Shown here piece after piece: positions 1-8,653 of a stretch of 64,000 bases of DNA; position 1 is the stretch's first letter; each line of letters opens with the position of its first letter. A program made the position numbers and the translations under genes. The notes under the pieces are model-generated. The model saw nothing but the letters and a program-made list of their open reading frames with translations. It was not told where the DNA came from and did not search any database. The DNA comes from Chthoniobacter flavus Ellin428 (lineage in GTDB: Bacteria; Verrucomicrobiota; Verrucomicrobiia; Chthoniobacterales; Chthoniobacteraceae), in NCBI RefSeq assembly GCF_000173075.1, contig NZ_ABVL01000016.1, positions 62,001-126,000 of the forward strand, read 5' to 3'.

Positions 1-361
1 CTGCCGATCTTCTTGCAGGTGATCGTAGCCATTGGCTTTGCCGCGGCGGCGCTGATTTTCAGCGTCATCCTCGGCAAGTCGGCCAAACGGAATAAAGCGA
101 AGGACTCCGCTTACGAGTGTGGCATGCCCGCCGTGGGCGAGGCCCAGCCGCGCTTCAGCGTGAAGTTCTACTTGGTGGCGATGCTTTTTATCCTTTTCGA
201 TATCGAGATCGTCTTCATGTATCCGTGGGCGGTCATCTATCGTGAATACATCGCCCATCATGGCGCGGACATCTTTCTGGTACATGCTCAGCTTCGTCGC
301 TGTGCTCACCGTGGGTTATGTCTATGCCATCATGAAGGGCGCGCTGGACTGGAAGCGCTGA
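1..361 (+). CDS. nuoA: NADH-quinone oxidoreductase subunit A, 5' partial, frameshifted
   Basis: Small membrane subunit of respiratory complex I (NDH-1), which transfers electrons from NADH to quinone and pumps protons. The reading frame is open back to base 1, so the start lies outside the window. It shows a first membrane helix, the family segment 'YECGMPAVGEAQPRFSVKFY' and a second helix with 'FILFDIEIVFMYPWAV', both hallmarks of NuoA. After about base 276 the frame is lost; the +1 frame continues with the expected third helix 'WYMLSFVAVLTVGYVYAIMK' and ends 'LDWKR' at 361. One extra T in the run at 274-276 would explain this. No other nuo genes follow. Confidence 0.88.
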
Positions 362-453
362 ACCAGCCGGCGCGGCGCGGCTGCGGGTGCGGAAAAAGTT
401 TTTCGCACTCCGTCATAGCCACGCCCGCGTATTTCTGAGCAAATCCAACCCGC

Positions 454-771
454 ATGGTTCACACCGTCACGCTCTATAAACTCCAGCCCGAGGTCGGTCC
501 GGCCAAGCTGGAGCAGCTCATGTTTTCCACGCGCATGACGTTGCTGAAGATCCCCGAGATCCTCAGCGTGAAGTGCGGCAAGAATATCGATACCAAGTCC
601 GAATGGCCTTTCTTCATCGCGCTCGATTTCGAGTCCCTGGAGAAAAAGGCCATGGTCCACGACGAGGCGATCTATATGAAGTTCGTGGCAGATGTGATCA
701 AGCCCAACACCGTCGCGGCTCTCTCGCTGGATTACGAGATGGAGCCGGGCAAGAGCGTCAAATACTCCTGA
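454..771 (+). CDS. Dabb (stress-responsive alpha/beta barrel) domain protein
   Basis: A 105-residue protein that fills a single Dabb domain, the ferredoxin-like alpha/beta barrel fold that usually dimerises. It starts 'MVHTVTLYKL', the typical first strand of the family, has a helix around residues 17-33, and a central 'FIALDFESLEKKAMV' strand-helix followed by 'FVADVIKPN' near the end, all as expected. Members are small cytosolic proteins, some stress-induced and some acting on small aromatic or polyketide substrates; the substrate here cannot be told. It lies 92 bases after nuoA and may be a separate unit. A hairpin follows the stop. Confidence 0.75.
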   Translation: MVHTVTLYKLQPEVGPAKLEQLMFSTRMTLLKIPEILSVKCGKNIDTKSEWPFFIALDFESLEKKAMVHDEAIYMKFVADVIKPNTVAALSLDYEMEPGKSVKYS

Positions 772-779
772 GGCTTCGC

Positions 780-806
780 CGCGACGAAGGAGGGCTCTTC
801 GTCGCG
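780..806 (+). terminator. Hairpin just downstream of the Dabb gene
   Basis: A perfect 10-base stem (780-789 'cgcgacgaag' with 797-806 'cttcgtcgcg') and a 7-base loop start 8 bases after the stop codon. There is no T-run, so a role as intrinsic terminator is only possible. Confidence 0.4.
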
Positions 807-930
807 CATGGAGAAGGGCGGGGGATATGGATGGCGGCGCGCTGCAGATGGAGAAGTGGGCGCTGAGGGACCTAAGCAATCCCTGCATTTTTTCTCGGAT
901 TTAGGACCCCGGGGGAATACGGCTGTAGCT

Positions 931-1042
931 CACTGGGAGGGGCGACTTTCCTGTCGCCCTGCACTGCGGAGCAGTGCCCTGAGAAAGAGTGGCGTTTCGC
1001 GCGTTGTTTCGGTCAGCGACTGGAAAGTCGCCGCTCCCAGTG
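931..1042. repeat. Imperfect inverted repeat with inner hairpin (family B)
   Basis: The arms 931-959 and 1014-1042 pair with about three mismatches; each carries 'cactgggag' and a 'gcgactttcc' core. A perfect small hairpin, 'gcactgc-gga-gcagtgc', sits at 961-977 between them. It occupies most of the 343-base gap between the Dabb gene and the convergent glgA end, where no gene is seen. The shape is that of a MITE or REP-type element, and it could also end transcription from both sides. No terminal duplication was identified. Confidence 0.65.
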
Positions 1043-1114
1043 GTGCCATCTCGACGTCTAAACACCGCGCAAAGATGGGGGTAATGCTCAGGACGGAGCA
1101 GCGCCCTCCAGCGC

Positions 1115-2554
1115 TCAGCTCTTGCCGCGCAGCACACGCGTGTAGATTTCCTCGTAGCGCGGCACGGCCGAGGCCCACGAGAAATCGCACGCCATCGCCC
1201 GCAACTGAAGTTGCTTCCAGCGCTCCGCGTCCGTGAAGTAACTGCGCATGCGCATGATCGTGTCCCAAAACGCGTCCGCGTTGTAGTCGTAGAAGAGGAA
1301 GCCGTGGCCGCTGTTGGCGGTCGGGTCGTAATCCTGGATGCTCTCGTAGAGGCCGCCCGTTGCGTGGGCGATCGGCAGCGTGCCGTAGCGTAGCGCATAC
1401 ATCGCGCTCAACCCGCAGGGCTCAAACTGCGAGGGCATGAGGAAGACATCGCCGCCGGCGTAGATGAGATGCGAAAGCTTTTCGTCCGTGTTCGGCCGGA
1501 AGGCGAAGCGGTCTGCGTGACGCCGGCTGGCCAGCATCAGCTCGCTTTCGAAGCCGAGATCTCCTTCGCCGAGAATGACCAGCCGCACGTCGTCGGCCAG
1601 CAGGCGGTCAATCACCGGGAAGAGCAGTTCGATGCCCTTTTGTTGGGTCAGGCGCGTGACCATGACCAGCACCGGCCCAGTGGGGTCCGGCGCCAGGCCG
1701 AGTTGCTCGAGCAAGGCCTCACGGCACTTCTCTTTCCCGGCCAGGTTCTTCGCCGAATACTTCTTCGGCAGCATTTCATCCGTCGCCGGATCCCAGACCT
1801 CGTAGTCCACGCCGTTGAGAATGCCGGTGAGCTTGTGGGCGTGCTCGCGCATCACCGCATCCAGCCCCGCGCCGCCTTCCGGCGTCTGGATTTCCCGCGC
1901 ATAACGCTCGCTCACGGTGGTGATGGCATCGGCGAAAACGATGCCGCCCTTGAGCAGGTTCAGGTTGCCGTAAAACTCCACGCCGGATGCGCCGAAATAG
2001 TGCCCGGGCAGATTCGTCAGCCCGAAATCGAGCCCCCAAAAGCTGCCTTGGTAAGCGAGATTGTGAATCGTCAGCACCGTCTTGAACGGCAGCTTCTTCT
2101 CTTTCACCAGCGCCGGGATCAGCCCGACCTGCCAGTCGTGCACATGAAGGATGTCCGGGGGAGGCATCGCCCGCCGGGCCAGCTCCACTACCGCCCGGGA
2201 AAAGTAGATGAAACGCTCCGCATTGTCCGGGTAATCGTGCCCTTCCGTCCCGTAGAGCCCTGTCCGATCGAAGAATTCGTCCTGCTTGAGGAGAAAGACC
2301 TGTACGCCATTGGGCACCGAGCATTCGAGGACCTCGGCCGGCAACCGCTTGTAGCCCACCGAGACCGAGATCTCCACGCCGGTGCTCTTCACATTCAGAT
2401 CCTTCCTTTCGGGCAACCCACGGTAGCAGGGCAGCACCACGCTGACCTCGTGGCCATCGGCCGCCAGGGCGGCGGGCAGCGCCTCCAGCACATCGCCCAA
2501 ACCGCCGGTGCGTGCGAGCGGAGCCATTTCGCTCCCGGTAAAAAGAATCTTCAT
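1115..2554 (-). CDS. glgA: Glycogen synthase (ADP-glucose type, GT5)
   Basis: Transfers glucose from ADP-glucose to the non-reducing end of alpha-1,4-glucan in glycogen synthesis (cytosol). The 479-residue product has the normal GlgA length when started at the ATG at 2554, giving 'MKILFTGSEMAPLARTGGLG'; this contains the sugar-nucleotide binding K-x-G-G-L-type motif in its bacterial variant (here R-T-G-G-L-G). The open frame extends about 97 codons further upstream, but that part is repeat-like and lacks homology features. The N-terminal GT5 domain ('HVHDWQVGLIPAL', 'TIHNLAYQG') is followed by the GT-B C-terminal domain with 'TRLTQQKGIELL' and the catalytic 'FEPCGLSAMYALRYGTLPI' region. It is divergent from the PTS IIA gene. 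No other glg gene is in the window. Confidence 0.95.
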   Translation of the reverse strand: MKILFTGSEMAPLARTGGLGDVLEALPAALAADGHEVSVVLPCYRGLPERKDLNVKSTGVEISVSVGYKRLPAEVLECSVPNGVQVFLLKQDEFFDRTGLYGTEGHDYPDNAERFIYFSRAVVELARRAMPPPDILHVHDWQVGLIPALVKEKKLPFKTVLTIHNLAYQGSFWGLDFGLTNLPGHYFGASGVEFYGNLNLLKGGIVFADAITTVSERYAREIQTPEGGAGLDAVMREHAHKLTGILNGVDYEVWDPATDEMLPKKYSAKNLAGKEKCREALLEQLGLAPDPTGPVLVMVTRLTQQKGIELLFPVIDRLLADDVRLVILGEGDLGFESELMLASRRHADRFAFRPNTDEKLSHLIYAGGDVFLMPSQFEPCGLSAMYALRYGTLPIAHATGGLYESIQDYDPTANSGHGFLFYDYNADAFWDTIMRMRSYFTDAERWKQLQLRAMACDFSWASAVPRYEEIYTRVLRGKS

Positions 2555-2822
2555 GCGTGCGAGAAATGGCGGAAGCCCCGACGTGAGGCGAGAAGGAATT
2601 CGGATTTTCGATTCCAAGGTGTCCCGCGGTGGTCGATGGTCCATCATGGCCGGTTTTCGATTGGCGATTGCCGATTGGACGTAGTGCCTCGGGGGCGCCC
2701 TTGTGGGCCCGACCGCCTTCACCGGATCATCCCTCCCACGGGCAGGCGTCCAAATCTCGCTTGTCAACGAAAGCTTCATTGTTAGAGTCGGCCACCCCTT
2801 CCCAAGGGCTACTCTTTCATCA
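2555..2822. other. Divergent intergenic region between glgA and the PTS IIA gene
   Basis: These 268 bases must hold the promoters of two divergent genes. Around 2652-2680 there is a run of related short units ('cgattggcgattgccgatt'), a kind of dispersed low-complexity repeat. I cannot assign convincing -35/-10 boxes and see no small gene. Confidence 0.5.
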
Positions 2823-3293
2823 ATGACGCTCGGTAATCTACTCACTGTCGATCAGATCCTCCCGGAAATGAAGTCGACCGAACGATGGAGCGCGATCGTT
2901 GAACTGGTCGATCTCCTCGTCGCCCAGAAGCAGGTCAAACCTGCCGACCGCGATATCGTTTTGGGAGCCCTGCGGCAACGCGAAGAAACCATGAGCACGG
3001 GCATCGGTTTCGGTATCGCCATCCCGCATGCTTCCTCCGATCGCGTGGACAAGGTGGTCGCCGCCTTCGGGCGCTCGATGACCGGCATCGAGTTCGATTC
3101 CCTGGACAACGCGCCGGTCAAATTCATCGTCCTCTTCGTGGTGCCCAAGGACCAGTTCCAGACCCACCTCCGCACCCTCGCCGCGATCGCCAAGTTTTTG
3201 AACGACCGCAACGTCCGCGAGCGTCTCGGCACCGCCGTCTCCGCCGGCGAAATCCTGAGCATCTTCGAAAACGACGGCGCTGGGAAACCCTGA
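2823..3293 (+). CDS. PTS IIA domain protein (PtsN / fructose-mannitol type)
   Basis: A 156-residue single-domain EIIA of the PTS fructose/mannitol family (type 2), similar to the nitrogen-regulatory PtsN. The phospho-accepting histidine lies in 'IGFGIAIPHASSDRV', and the C-terminal half has the standard 'LLVVP.dqf..HL..LA.IA' pattern ('FVVPKDQFQTHLRTLAAIAK'). The ATG at 2823 gives 'MTLGNLLTVDQILPEM', a normal EIIA-Ntr N terminus; the frame upstream is not conserved-looking. No IIB, IIC, HPr or EI gene is adjacent, which favours a regulatory rather than sugar-transport role. It is followed by argS after 130 bases. Confidence 0.87.
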   Translation: MTLGNLLTVDQILPEMKSTERWSAIVELVDLLVAQKQVKPADRDIVLGALRQREETMSTGIGFGIAIPHASSDRVDKVVAAFGRSMTGIEFDSLDNAPVKFIVLFVVPKDQFQTHLRTLAAIAKFLNDRNVRERLGTAVSAGEILSIFENDGAGKP

Positions 3294-3423
3294 GCCGTCT
3301 TCGCGGTGCGGAGCGGTCGGGACGGCACGCCGCCGCCGTCCTCACTCCAAAGTTTGACTCTCTCCCAAAGGACGCCGCGGCGCGGCATCCCTACCTCATC
3401 CGGCCTTCGTGGCCCCATTCACC

Positions 3424-5178
3424 ATGACCATCTCTGCTCTGCTCGAATCGAAACTCCGCTCAGCCACCGCCAGCTTCGGCCCGGTGGAGGCCAGGGTGCA
3501 GGCGGCGAATGACGCCCGTTTCGGCGATTACCAGACGAACATCGCCATGGTGCTGGCCAAGCAGCAGAAGGCCAATCCGCGCCAGGTTGCCCAGCAGATC
3601 ATCGACCAGCTCGACGTCGCCGACATGTGCGCGCCCCTGGAAATCGCCGGCGCCGGTTTCATCAATTTCCGCCTCAAGCCCGAATGGCTGGCGAAACATT
3701 TTACCGGCTTCCTCAGCGACGCCCGCCTCGGCGTCCCACAGCCCGAGCACGCCAGGACGCTGGTCATCGACTTCAGCTCTCCGAACGTCGCCAAGCCGAT
3801 GCACGTCGGCCACATCCGCTCGACCTTCCTCGGCGACGCCCTTTCGCGCATCGCGGAATTCGTCGGCCACAAGGTCATTCGCGACAATCATATTGGCGAC
3901 TGGGGCACGCAGTTTGGGATGATCCTCCTCGGCTGGAAGACTGAGCTGAACAAAGAGGCCCTCGCTGCCGACGCGTTGCTGGAAATGGAGCGCATCTACA
4001 AGCTCATCTCGGCCCGGTGCAAGGCAGACCCTGCGACCCTTCAGGCCGCGCAGCAGGAACTCGTGAAGCTGCAGTCGGGAGATGAAGAGAACCTCCAGCT
4101 CTGGCACGAAATGATCCGCCTCTCCCAAGCGCAGTTCGATGCCGTCTACGCCCGGCTCGGTGTGCGCTTCGACGTCACGCTCGGTGAGAGCTTCTACAAT
4201 CCCCAGCTCAAGGATGTTGTCGTCCAGTTGCGCGACCGAGGCATTGCGCGGGAGAGCGAAGGTGCGTGGTGCGTTTTCAGCGACCAAGTCGGCAAGCCGG
4301 AAAACGATCCCTTCCTTATCAAGGACAAGGACGGCTGGCGGGATAACCCGGCGATGGTGCAGAAGAGCGACGGCGCGTCGAACTACACCACTACCGACCT
4401 TGCCACCCTAGAATATCGGCTCAAGACCTGGTCTCCCACCGAGATCGTCTACGTTACCGATGGCCGCCAGCAGCTTCACTTCCGGCAGCTCTTCGCCATC
4501 TTCGGCCGTTGGCACTCCGAACTCGCTGCCACCGTGCGCCTGGCCCACGTGTGGTTCGGCGCTGTCCTCGGCGACGACGGCAAACCTTTCAAAACCCGCA
4601 GTGGTGACACCGTGAAGCTCGTCGATCTCCTCGACGAAGCCGAAGAGCGCGCCTACGCGCTGGTCACGGAAAAGAACCCCGAAGCCTCCGAAGCAGACCG
4701 CCGCGAAATCGCCCGGGTGGTTGGTCTCGGTGCTGTGAAATACGCCGACCTACTCCCGAACCGGCAGAGCGATTACGTTTTCTCGTGGGAGAAGATGCTC
4801 AGTTTCCAAGGCAACACCGCGCCATATTTGCAGAATGCGTATGTCCGCATCCGGGCCATCTTCCGCAAGGCTGGGGAGGCTTTCGAGGTCGGGAACACTG
4901 CTGTCGAGTTGGTCGAGCCCGCTGAGCTCTCGCTCGCGAAGAAGCTGCTGCAATTTGGCGAAGTCCTGCCCTTTGTGTTGGAAGATTACCGTCCCAACCT
5001 GCTGGCCAATTACCTCTTCGAACTCGCGACCATCTATCACGGCTTCTACGAGTTCTGCCCCGTACTGAAATCCGAAGGCGCCACCCGCACCAGCCGTCTG
5101 GCCCTGTGCGACGCAACCGCCCGGGTCCTCAAGCAAGGCCTCGGCCTCCTCGGCATCGAAGCGCCGGAGCGGATGTAG
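3424..5178 (+). CDS. argS: Arginyl-tRNA synthetase
   Basis: Class I aminoacyl-tRNA synthetase charging tRNA-Arg. The N-terminal tRNA D-loop binding domain is followed by the HIGH-type motif in 'SSPNVAKPMHVGHIRST' (about residues 118-134), then 'VTDGRQQLHFRQLF', a KMSKS-equivalent region 'GDDGKPFKTRSGD', and the alpha-helical anticodon-binding DALR domain ending 'KQGLGLLGIEAPERM'. I chose the ATG at 3424 ('MTISALLESKLRS', 584 residues) rather than a GTG five codons upstream because this matches the usual ArgRS N terminus. The length is normal and there are no internal breaks. Confidence 0.96.
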   Translation: MTISALLESKLRSATASFGPVEARVQAANDARFGDYQTNIAMVLAKQQKANPRQVAQQIIDQLDVADMCAPLEIAGAGFINFRLKPEWLAKHFTGFLSDARLGVPQPEHARTLVIDFSSPNVAKPMHVGHIRSTFLGDALSRIAEFVGHKVIRDNHIGDWGTQFGMILLGWKTELNKEALAADALLEMERIYKLISARCKADPATLQAAQQELVKLQSGDEENLQLWHEMIRLSQAQFDAVYARLGVRFDVTLGESFYNPQLKDVVVQLRDRGIARESEGAWCVFSDQVGKPENDPFLIKDKDGWRDNPAMVQKSDGASNYTTTDLATLEYRLKTWSPTEIVYVTDGRQQLHFRQLFAIFGRWHSELAATVRLAHVWFGAVLGDDGKPFKTRSGDTVKLVDLLDEAEERAYALVTEKNPEASEADRREIARVVGLGAVKYADLLPNRQSDYVFSWEKMLSFQGNTAPYLQNAYVRIRAIFRKAGEAFEVGNTAVELVEPAELSLAKKLLQFGEVLPFVLEDYRPNLLANYLFELATIYHGFYEFCPVLKSEGATRTSRLALCDATARVLKQGLGLLGIEAPERM

Positions 5179-5240
5179 GCTGATTTCGCCTCGCGCTCGA
5201 AACGGAAATCCGCCTCTCAGGGCGGCCCCAAAAAAACGAT

Positions 5241-5450
5241 GTCATCCTGATCGTAGCGGGGAAGCACGGGCGGAGTCGAAGGACCTCTGACTTCTGTGGG
5301 TTTTCGTGCGGAGCCATACAGCGGTATAGGTGTCGATGTGTCTCGACTATTCGTTTCGTCCTGCTTTGGCGGAACTGGCGAGGAAGAAGGATATTGGAGA
5401 TCCTTCGACTTCGTTCGGTCGTTAAACTCCCTCTCTTCGCTCAGGATGAC
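5241..5450. repeat. Long inverted repeat, family A ('gtcatcctga' ends)
   Basis: The element begins 'gtcatcctga' and ends with its exact reverse complement 'tcaggatgac'. Just inside each end is a 'gtcgaagga' box (5275-5283 and, inverted, near 5400-5410). It fills the gap between argS and the convergent MBL-fold gene. Related copies are at 15485-15640 (paired arms), 51063-51133 and 51893-51985 (single arms). The left arm is close to the 51893 copy over about 75 bases, including the 'gggttttcg.gcggagc' tail. It encodes nothing and looks like a non-autonomous element. Confidence 0.75.
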
Positions 5451-5484
5451 CGTTTTTTTGGAAGCGCTTCGCGGGCTCCGCTCC

Positions 5485-6114
5485 TCACACCTCAAACTCG
5501 CTCCGCTCCCCCACGTATGGATTCGTCTCCCGCTCGATCCCGATCTTCGTCGCTGGCCCGTGCCCCGGCAGCACGGTGACATTATCATCCAGCTTAAAGA
5601 GCTTTTCCCGGATCATCCGAAACAGCAACTCTCCATCCCCCCCGGGCAGGTCCCAACGCCCAACCCCGCCGGCGAAGAGCGTGTCCCCGCCATAAAGCAA
5701 CCCAGCCTCCTTATCCAGAAAGCATAAACTCCCCGGGCAATGCCCCGGCACCAGCAATACCTGGAATTCCCGTCCTTCGATCTGCATCGAAGCACTCTCC
5801 TCCAGATGTTCGCCGGGCGTGGCCAGCGGCTCAATATCCCACGCATACCCATAGCTCCGGAAGAAGTCCCGCTCGGTCACCATCTGCTCGGTATCGGCAT
5901 GATAGGCCACCACGTATTCATGCTCCTTCTGGATCCGGGCCGCGTCCCACACATGGTCGATATGCCCGTGTGTTAACAAAAGGGTCGACACCCGATAGCC
6001 CTTTTCCTGCAGCCAATCGGCCGCATTTTGCGGCGCATCGATCAGAATTCCGTGATTGAGCAGAAAGAAACAGTTGGTGTCAAAGATTCCGCCGGTGAAT
6101 GAGTCGAGTTGCAT
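5485..6114 (-). CDS. MBL-fold metallo-hydrolase (glyoxalase II-like)
   Basis: A 209-residue single-domain metallo-beta-lactamase-fold hydrolase. The metal-binding motif is 'LLTHGHIDHVW' (T-H-x-H-x-D-H), followed by 'VPGHCPGSLCF' (third histidine), 'LLYGGDTLFAGGVGR' (bridging aspartate) and 'VLPGHGPAT' (last histidine). This is the arrangement of small hydroxyacylglutathione hydrolase-like proteins (YcbL type), which lack the C-terminal helical domain of true glyoxalase II. A thioester substrate is likely but not provable. It starts at the ATG at 6114 and is convergent with argS across the family A repeat. Confidence 0.88.
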   Translation of the reverse strand: MQLDSFTGGIFDTNCFFLLNHGILIDAPQNAADWLQEKGYRVSTLLLTHGHIDHVWDAARIQKEHEYVVAYHADTEQMVTERDFFRSYGYAWDIEPLATPGEHLEESASMQIEGREFQVLLVPGHCPGSLCFLDKEAGLLYGGDTLFAGGVGRWDLPGGDGELLFRMIREKLFKLDDNVTVLPGHGPATKIGIERETNPYVGERSEFEV

Positions 6115-6260
6115 GGGTAAGCACGGTTATCAACAACCGTAAGTTCGCCCCGTGACGAAGCAGTAATGAGCTCCAGGCTGCAAGTTTATGAAGTCTGGTT
6201 TGCTCTTTCGCTGGATTCTGTCACCTTGTTCAGCCGTTTCCCAAGACCAAACTCCGTTCG

Positions 6261-8447
6261 ATGAAACATCTCTTCGCCTTTTGCGCGCCATTGGCTTTCT
6301 CCATTGCGCTCGCTGCCACCCCCCTTCAGGCCGACACTCCGGATCCGGGACAAATTGAGATCTCCGTAGGTCGATTGCTCGAGCAGGGCCACTACAGCCG
6401 GATGAAGCTCGATGAGAAGGTCTCGCAGCGCTTTCTCAAATACTATCTCGAGGGTCTCGATTACAACCGCCTCTACTTCACCCAAAAGGACGTCGATCTC
6501 CTCACTGCGAAATACGGGAATTCGCTGAACAACGACGTCCTGCTCGGCAACCCCGATCCGGCGTTTACCATTTTCAATATCTTCAAGAAGAAGGTCGAAG
6601 ACCGCATCGCCAAGATCAAGGACCTGCTCAACCAGAAATACGACTTCACCAGCAACCGTAGCGTCGAGGTGAATCGCCAGAAGGCCCCGTGGCCGAAGGA
6701 CGAAGCGGAGGCCGATCTGCTCTGGCGCGATCGCATCGAGGGGGAACTGCTGCAGGAGACGCTGAACAAGCACGCCACCGATACGCCGGTGAAAGTGCTC
6801 ACCCGCCGTTACGACCAGGTGCTGCGCAACCTGCACGAGCAGACCAAGGAAGACATCGTCAAGGGCTTCCTGACCACGCTCGCTCAGACCTACGATCCGC
6901 ACTCCGAATACATGAGCAAGAGCGAGCTGGATAACTTCCAGATCAACATGCGCCTCTCGCTCGTCGGCATCGGCGCCGTGCTCCATTCCGAAGACGGCTA
7001 CGCCAAGATCGCCGAACTCGTGCCTGGTGGCCCCGCTTCCAAGGATGGTCACCTCAAGGTTGGTGACAAAGTCGCCGGCGTCGCCCAGGGTGACAAAGAT
7101 TTCGTCGATTGCGTGGACATGAAGCTCGACAAGGTCGTCGAGATGATTCGCGGCAAGAAGGACACCATCGTCCGTCTGCAGGTCATTCCGGCCAGCGCCA
7201 CCGATCCGTCGGTCCGCAAGGTCATCGAGATCAAGCGCGACGAGATCAAGCTCAAGGAACAGGAAGCCAAGGCCGAGATCATCGAGCGCCCGGGTCCCGA
7301 TGGGAATCCGATCCGCCTCGGCTGGGTCATTCTCCCGTCCTTCTATGCGGATATGGAGCACAGCGGCGCCGCGGGTGCGAAGAGCACCACCAAGGACGTG
7401 CTCGCACTCATCAATCGTCTCAAGCAGGAACACATCCAGGGCCTCGTCATGGACCTCCGCAAGAATGGCGGCGGCTCGCTCGAGGAAGCGGTGAACCTCA
7501 CCGGCCTCTTCATCAAGCGCGGCCCGGTCGTGCAGGCCAAGGATAGCAATGGCAACATCCACGTCTCCAAGGATCGCGACCCGTCGGTCGCTTGGGACGG
7601 ACCGATGATCGTCTGCACGAATCGCCTCAGCGCCTCGGCCAGCGAAATCTTCGCCGCCGCGCTGCAGGATTATAACCGCGCCGTCATCGTTGGCGACAAG
7701 AGCACCTTCGGCAAAGGCACCGTGCAGACCATGCTCGAGATCGGCCGCATCATGCCGTTCCTCGGCAGCGGTAATAACGAAGCCGGCGCCCTCAAGCTCA
7801 CCATCCAGAAGTTCTACCGCATCGCCGGTGGCTCCACGCAGCACAAGGGTGTCGAGTCCGACGTGCACCTGCCTTCGCTCTTCGATCGTCCAGAGATCGG
7901 CGAGAGCGCCCTCAAGGGCCCGCTGCCGTATGACACCGTCCCGCCGGCCGAATATGACAAGTGGGAGCGTCCGCTCTTCAAGAATGACCTCCGCCAGCGT
8001 TCCGCTGCGCGTGTGGCCGCTGATGCCGAGTTCCACTACATCAATGAAGATCTCGCGGAAGTGGAAAAACACATCGCGGAAAACCGGGTCTCGCTGAACA
8101 TCCAGGTGCGTCGCACCGAGATCGATGAGGACAAGGCCAAGCGCGACAAGCGCGCCGCCGCTCGCGAGAAGGTGAAGCAACCCGACGCGAAGACCTACGT
8201 CATCACCCTCGACAACGTCAACAAACCCGACCTCCAGCTCGTCACCTACGACACGAAGGACAAGAAGGTCGCTGACGGCGCCGCCCCGGCTACCACCAAC
8301 GAGGACGACAACGCTGCCGATGACGAGGACGGCACCAACAAGTCGGAGCGTTTTGACCCGATCAAGAGCGAGACGCTGAACATCCTCAACGACCTTATCG
8401 ACCTCTCGCGCAACCCGAAGACGGCCACCGCGAGCACGGCGAAGTAA
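6261..8447 (+). CDS. prc: Carboxy-terminal (tail-specific) protease, S41 family
   Basis: A secreted or periplasmic processing protease of the Prc/Tsp type, 728 residues, close to the family norm. It starts with a Sec signal peptide ('MKHLFAFCAPLAFSIALAA'), then the helical N-terminal Tsp domain ('LKYYLEGLDYNRLYFTQKDV'), a PDZ domain (about residues 225-310, 'GIGAVLHSEDGYAKIAELVP', 'KVGDKVAGVAQG'), and the S41 core. The catalytic serine is in 'NRLSASASEIFAAALQDY' and the lysine in 'KSTFGKGTVQT', the normal Ser-Lys dyad. The C-terminal part is charged, with an acidic stretch 'NEDDNAADDEDG' near residues 685-696. Typical roles are turnover of cell-wall enzymes and trimming of exported proteins. 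It stands alone with a strong terminator. Confidence 0.94.
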   Translation: MKHLFAFCAPLAFSIALAATPLQADTPDPGQIEISVGRLLEQGHYSRMKLDEKVSQRFLKYYLEGLDYNRLYFTQKDVDLLTAKYGNSLNNDVLLGNPDPAFTIFNIFKKKVEDRIAKIKDLLNQKYDFTSNRSVEVNRQKAPWPKDEAEADLLWRDRIEGELLQETLNKHATDTPVKVLTRRYDQVLRNLHEQTKEDIVKGFLTTLAQTYDPHSEYMSKSELDNFQINMRLSLVGIGAVLHSEDGYAKIAELVPGGPASKDGHLKVGDKVAGVAQGDKDFVDCVDMKLDKVVEMIRGKKDTIVRLQVIPASATDPSVRKVIEIKRDEIKLKEQEAKAEIIERPGPDGNPIRLGWVILPSFYADMEHSGAAGAKSTTKDVLALINRLKQEHIQGLVMDLRKNGGGSLEEAVNLTGLFIKRGPVVQAKDSNGNIHVSKDRDPSVAWDGPMIVCTNRLSASASEIFAAALQDYNRAVIVGDKSTFGKGTVQTMLEIGRIMPFLGSGNNEAGALKLTIQKFYRIAGGSTQHKGVESDVHLPSLFDRPEIGESALKGPLPYDTVPPAEYDKWERPLFKNDLRQRSAARVAADAEFHYINEDLAEVEKHIAENRVSLNIQVRRTEIDEDKAKRDKRAAAREKVKQPDAKTYVITLDNVNKPDLQLVTYDTKDKKVADGAAPATTNEDDNAADDEDGTNKSERFDPIKSETLNILNDLIDLSRNPKTATASTAK

Positions 8448-8479
8448 GGCCGGCGGGATTTTTCAAAGCAGTATTTCAA

Positions 8480-8507
8480 GAGAGCGAGCACGCGAGTGCT
8501 CGCTCTC
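8480..8507 (+). terminator. Intrinsic terminator of the tail-specific protease gene
   Basis: A perfect 12-base stem ('gagagcgagcac', 8480-8491, with 8496-8507) and a GCGA tetraloop are followed by 'ttcgtttg'. It lies 33 bases after the stop codon. The T-tract is short but the stem is very stable. Confidence 0.75.
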
Positions 8508-8547
8508 TTCGTTTGTGGGCGCTTTCGCCCCCGCGAACATCCTAAAC

Positions 8548-8640
8548 CTCCTATAGGTCCCATTCTTCCTATTTCTCCTATCGTGATACGCGAGCCATCC
8601 GCCTTGGCGGACAGGGAATATAGAAGAAATAGGAGCTACA
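8548..8640. repeat. 'Cctatttctcctat'-type low-complexity repeat (family G)
   Basis: Units such as 'cctatttctcctat' (8568-8581) occur on one side and a 'gaagaaataggag' inverted unit (8622-8634) on the other, with a central GC-rich segment. It occupies the convergent gap between prc and the next minus-strand gene. There is no gene in it. Pairing is short, so this is a weak inverted repeat. Confidence 0.4.
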
Positions 8641-8653
8641 GGAAACCCACCGT

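Noticed and set aside
6186..8180. Long minus-strand open frame opposite the tail-specific protease
   Set aside because: Shadow of a clear S41 protease gene; no homology features.
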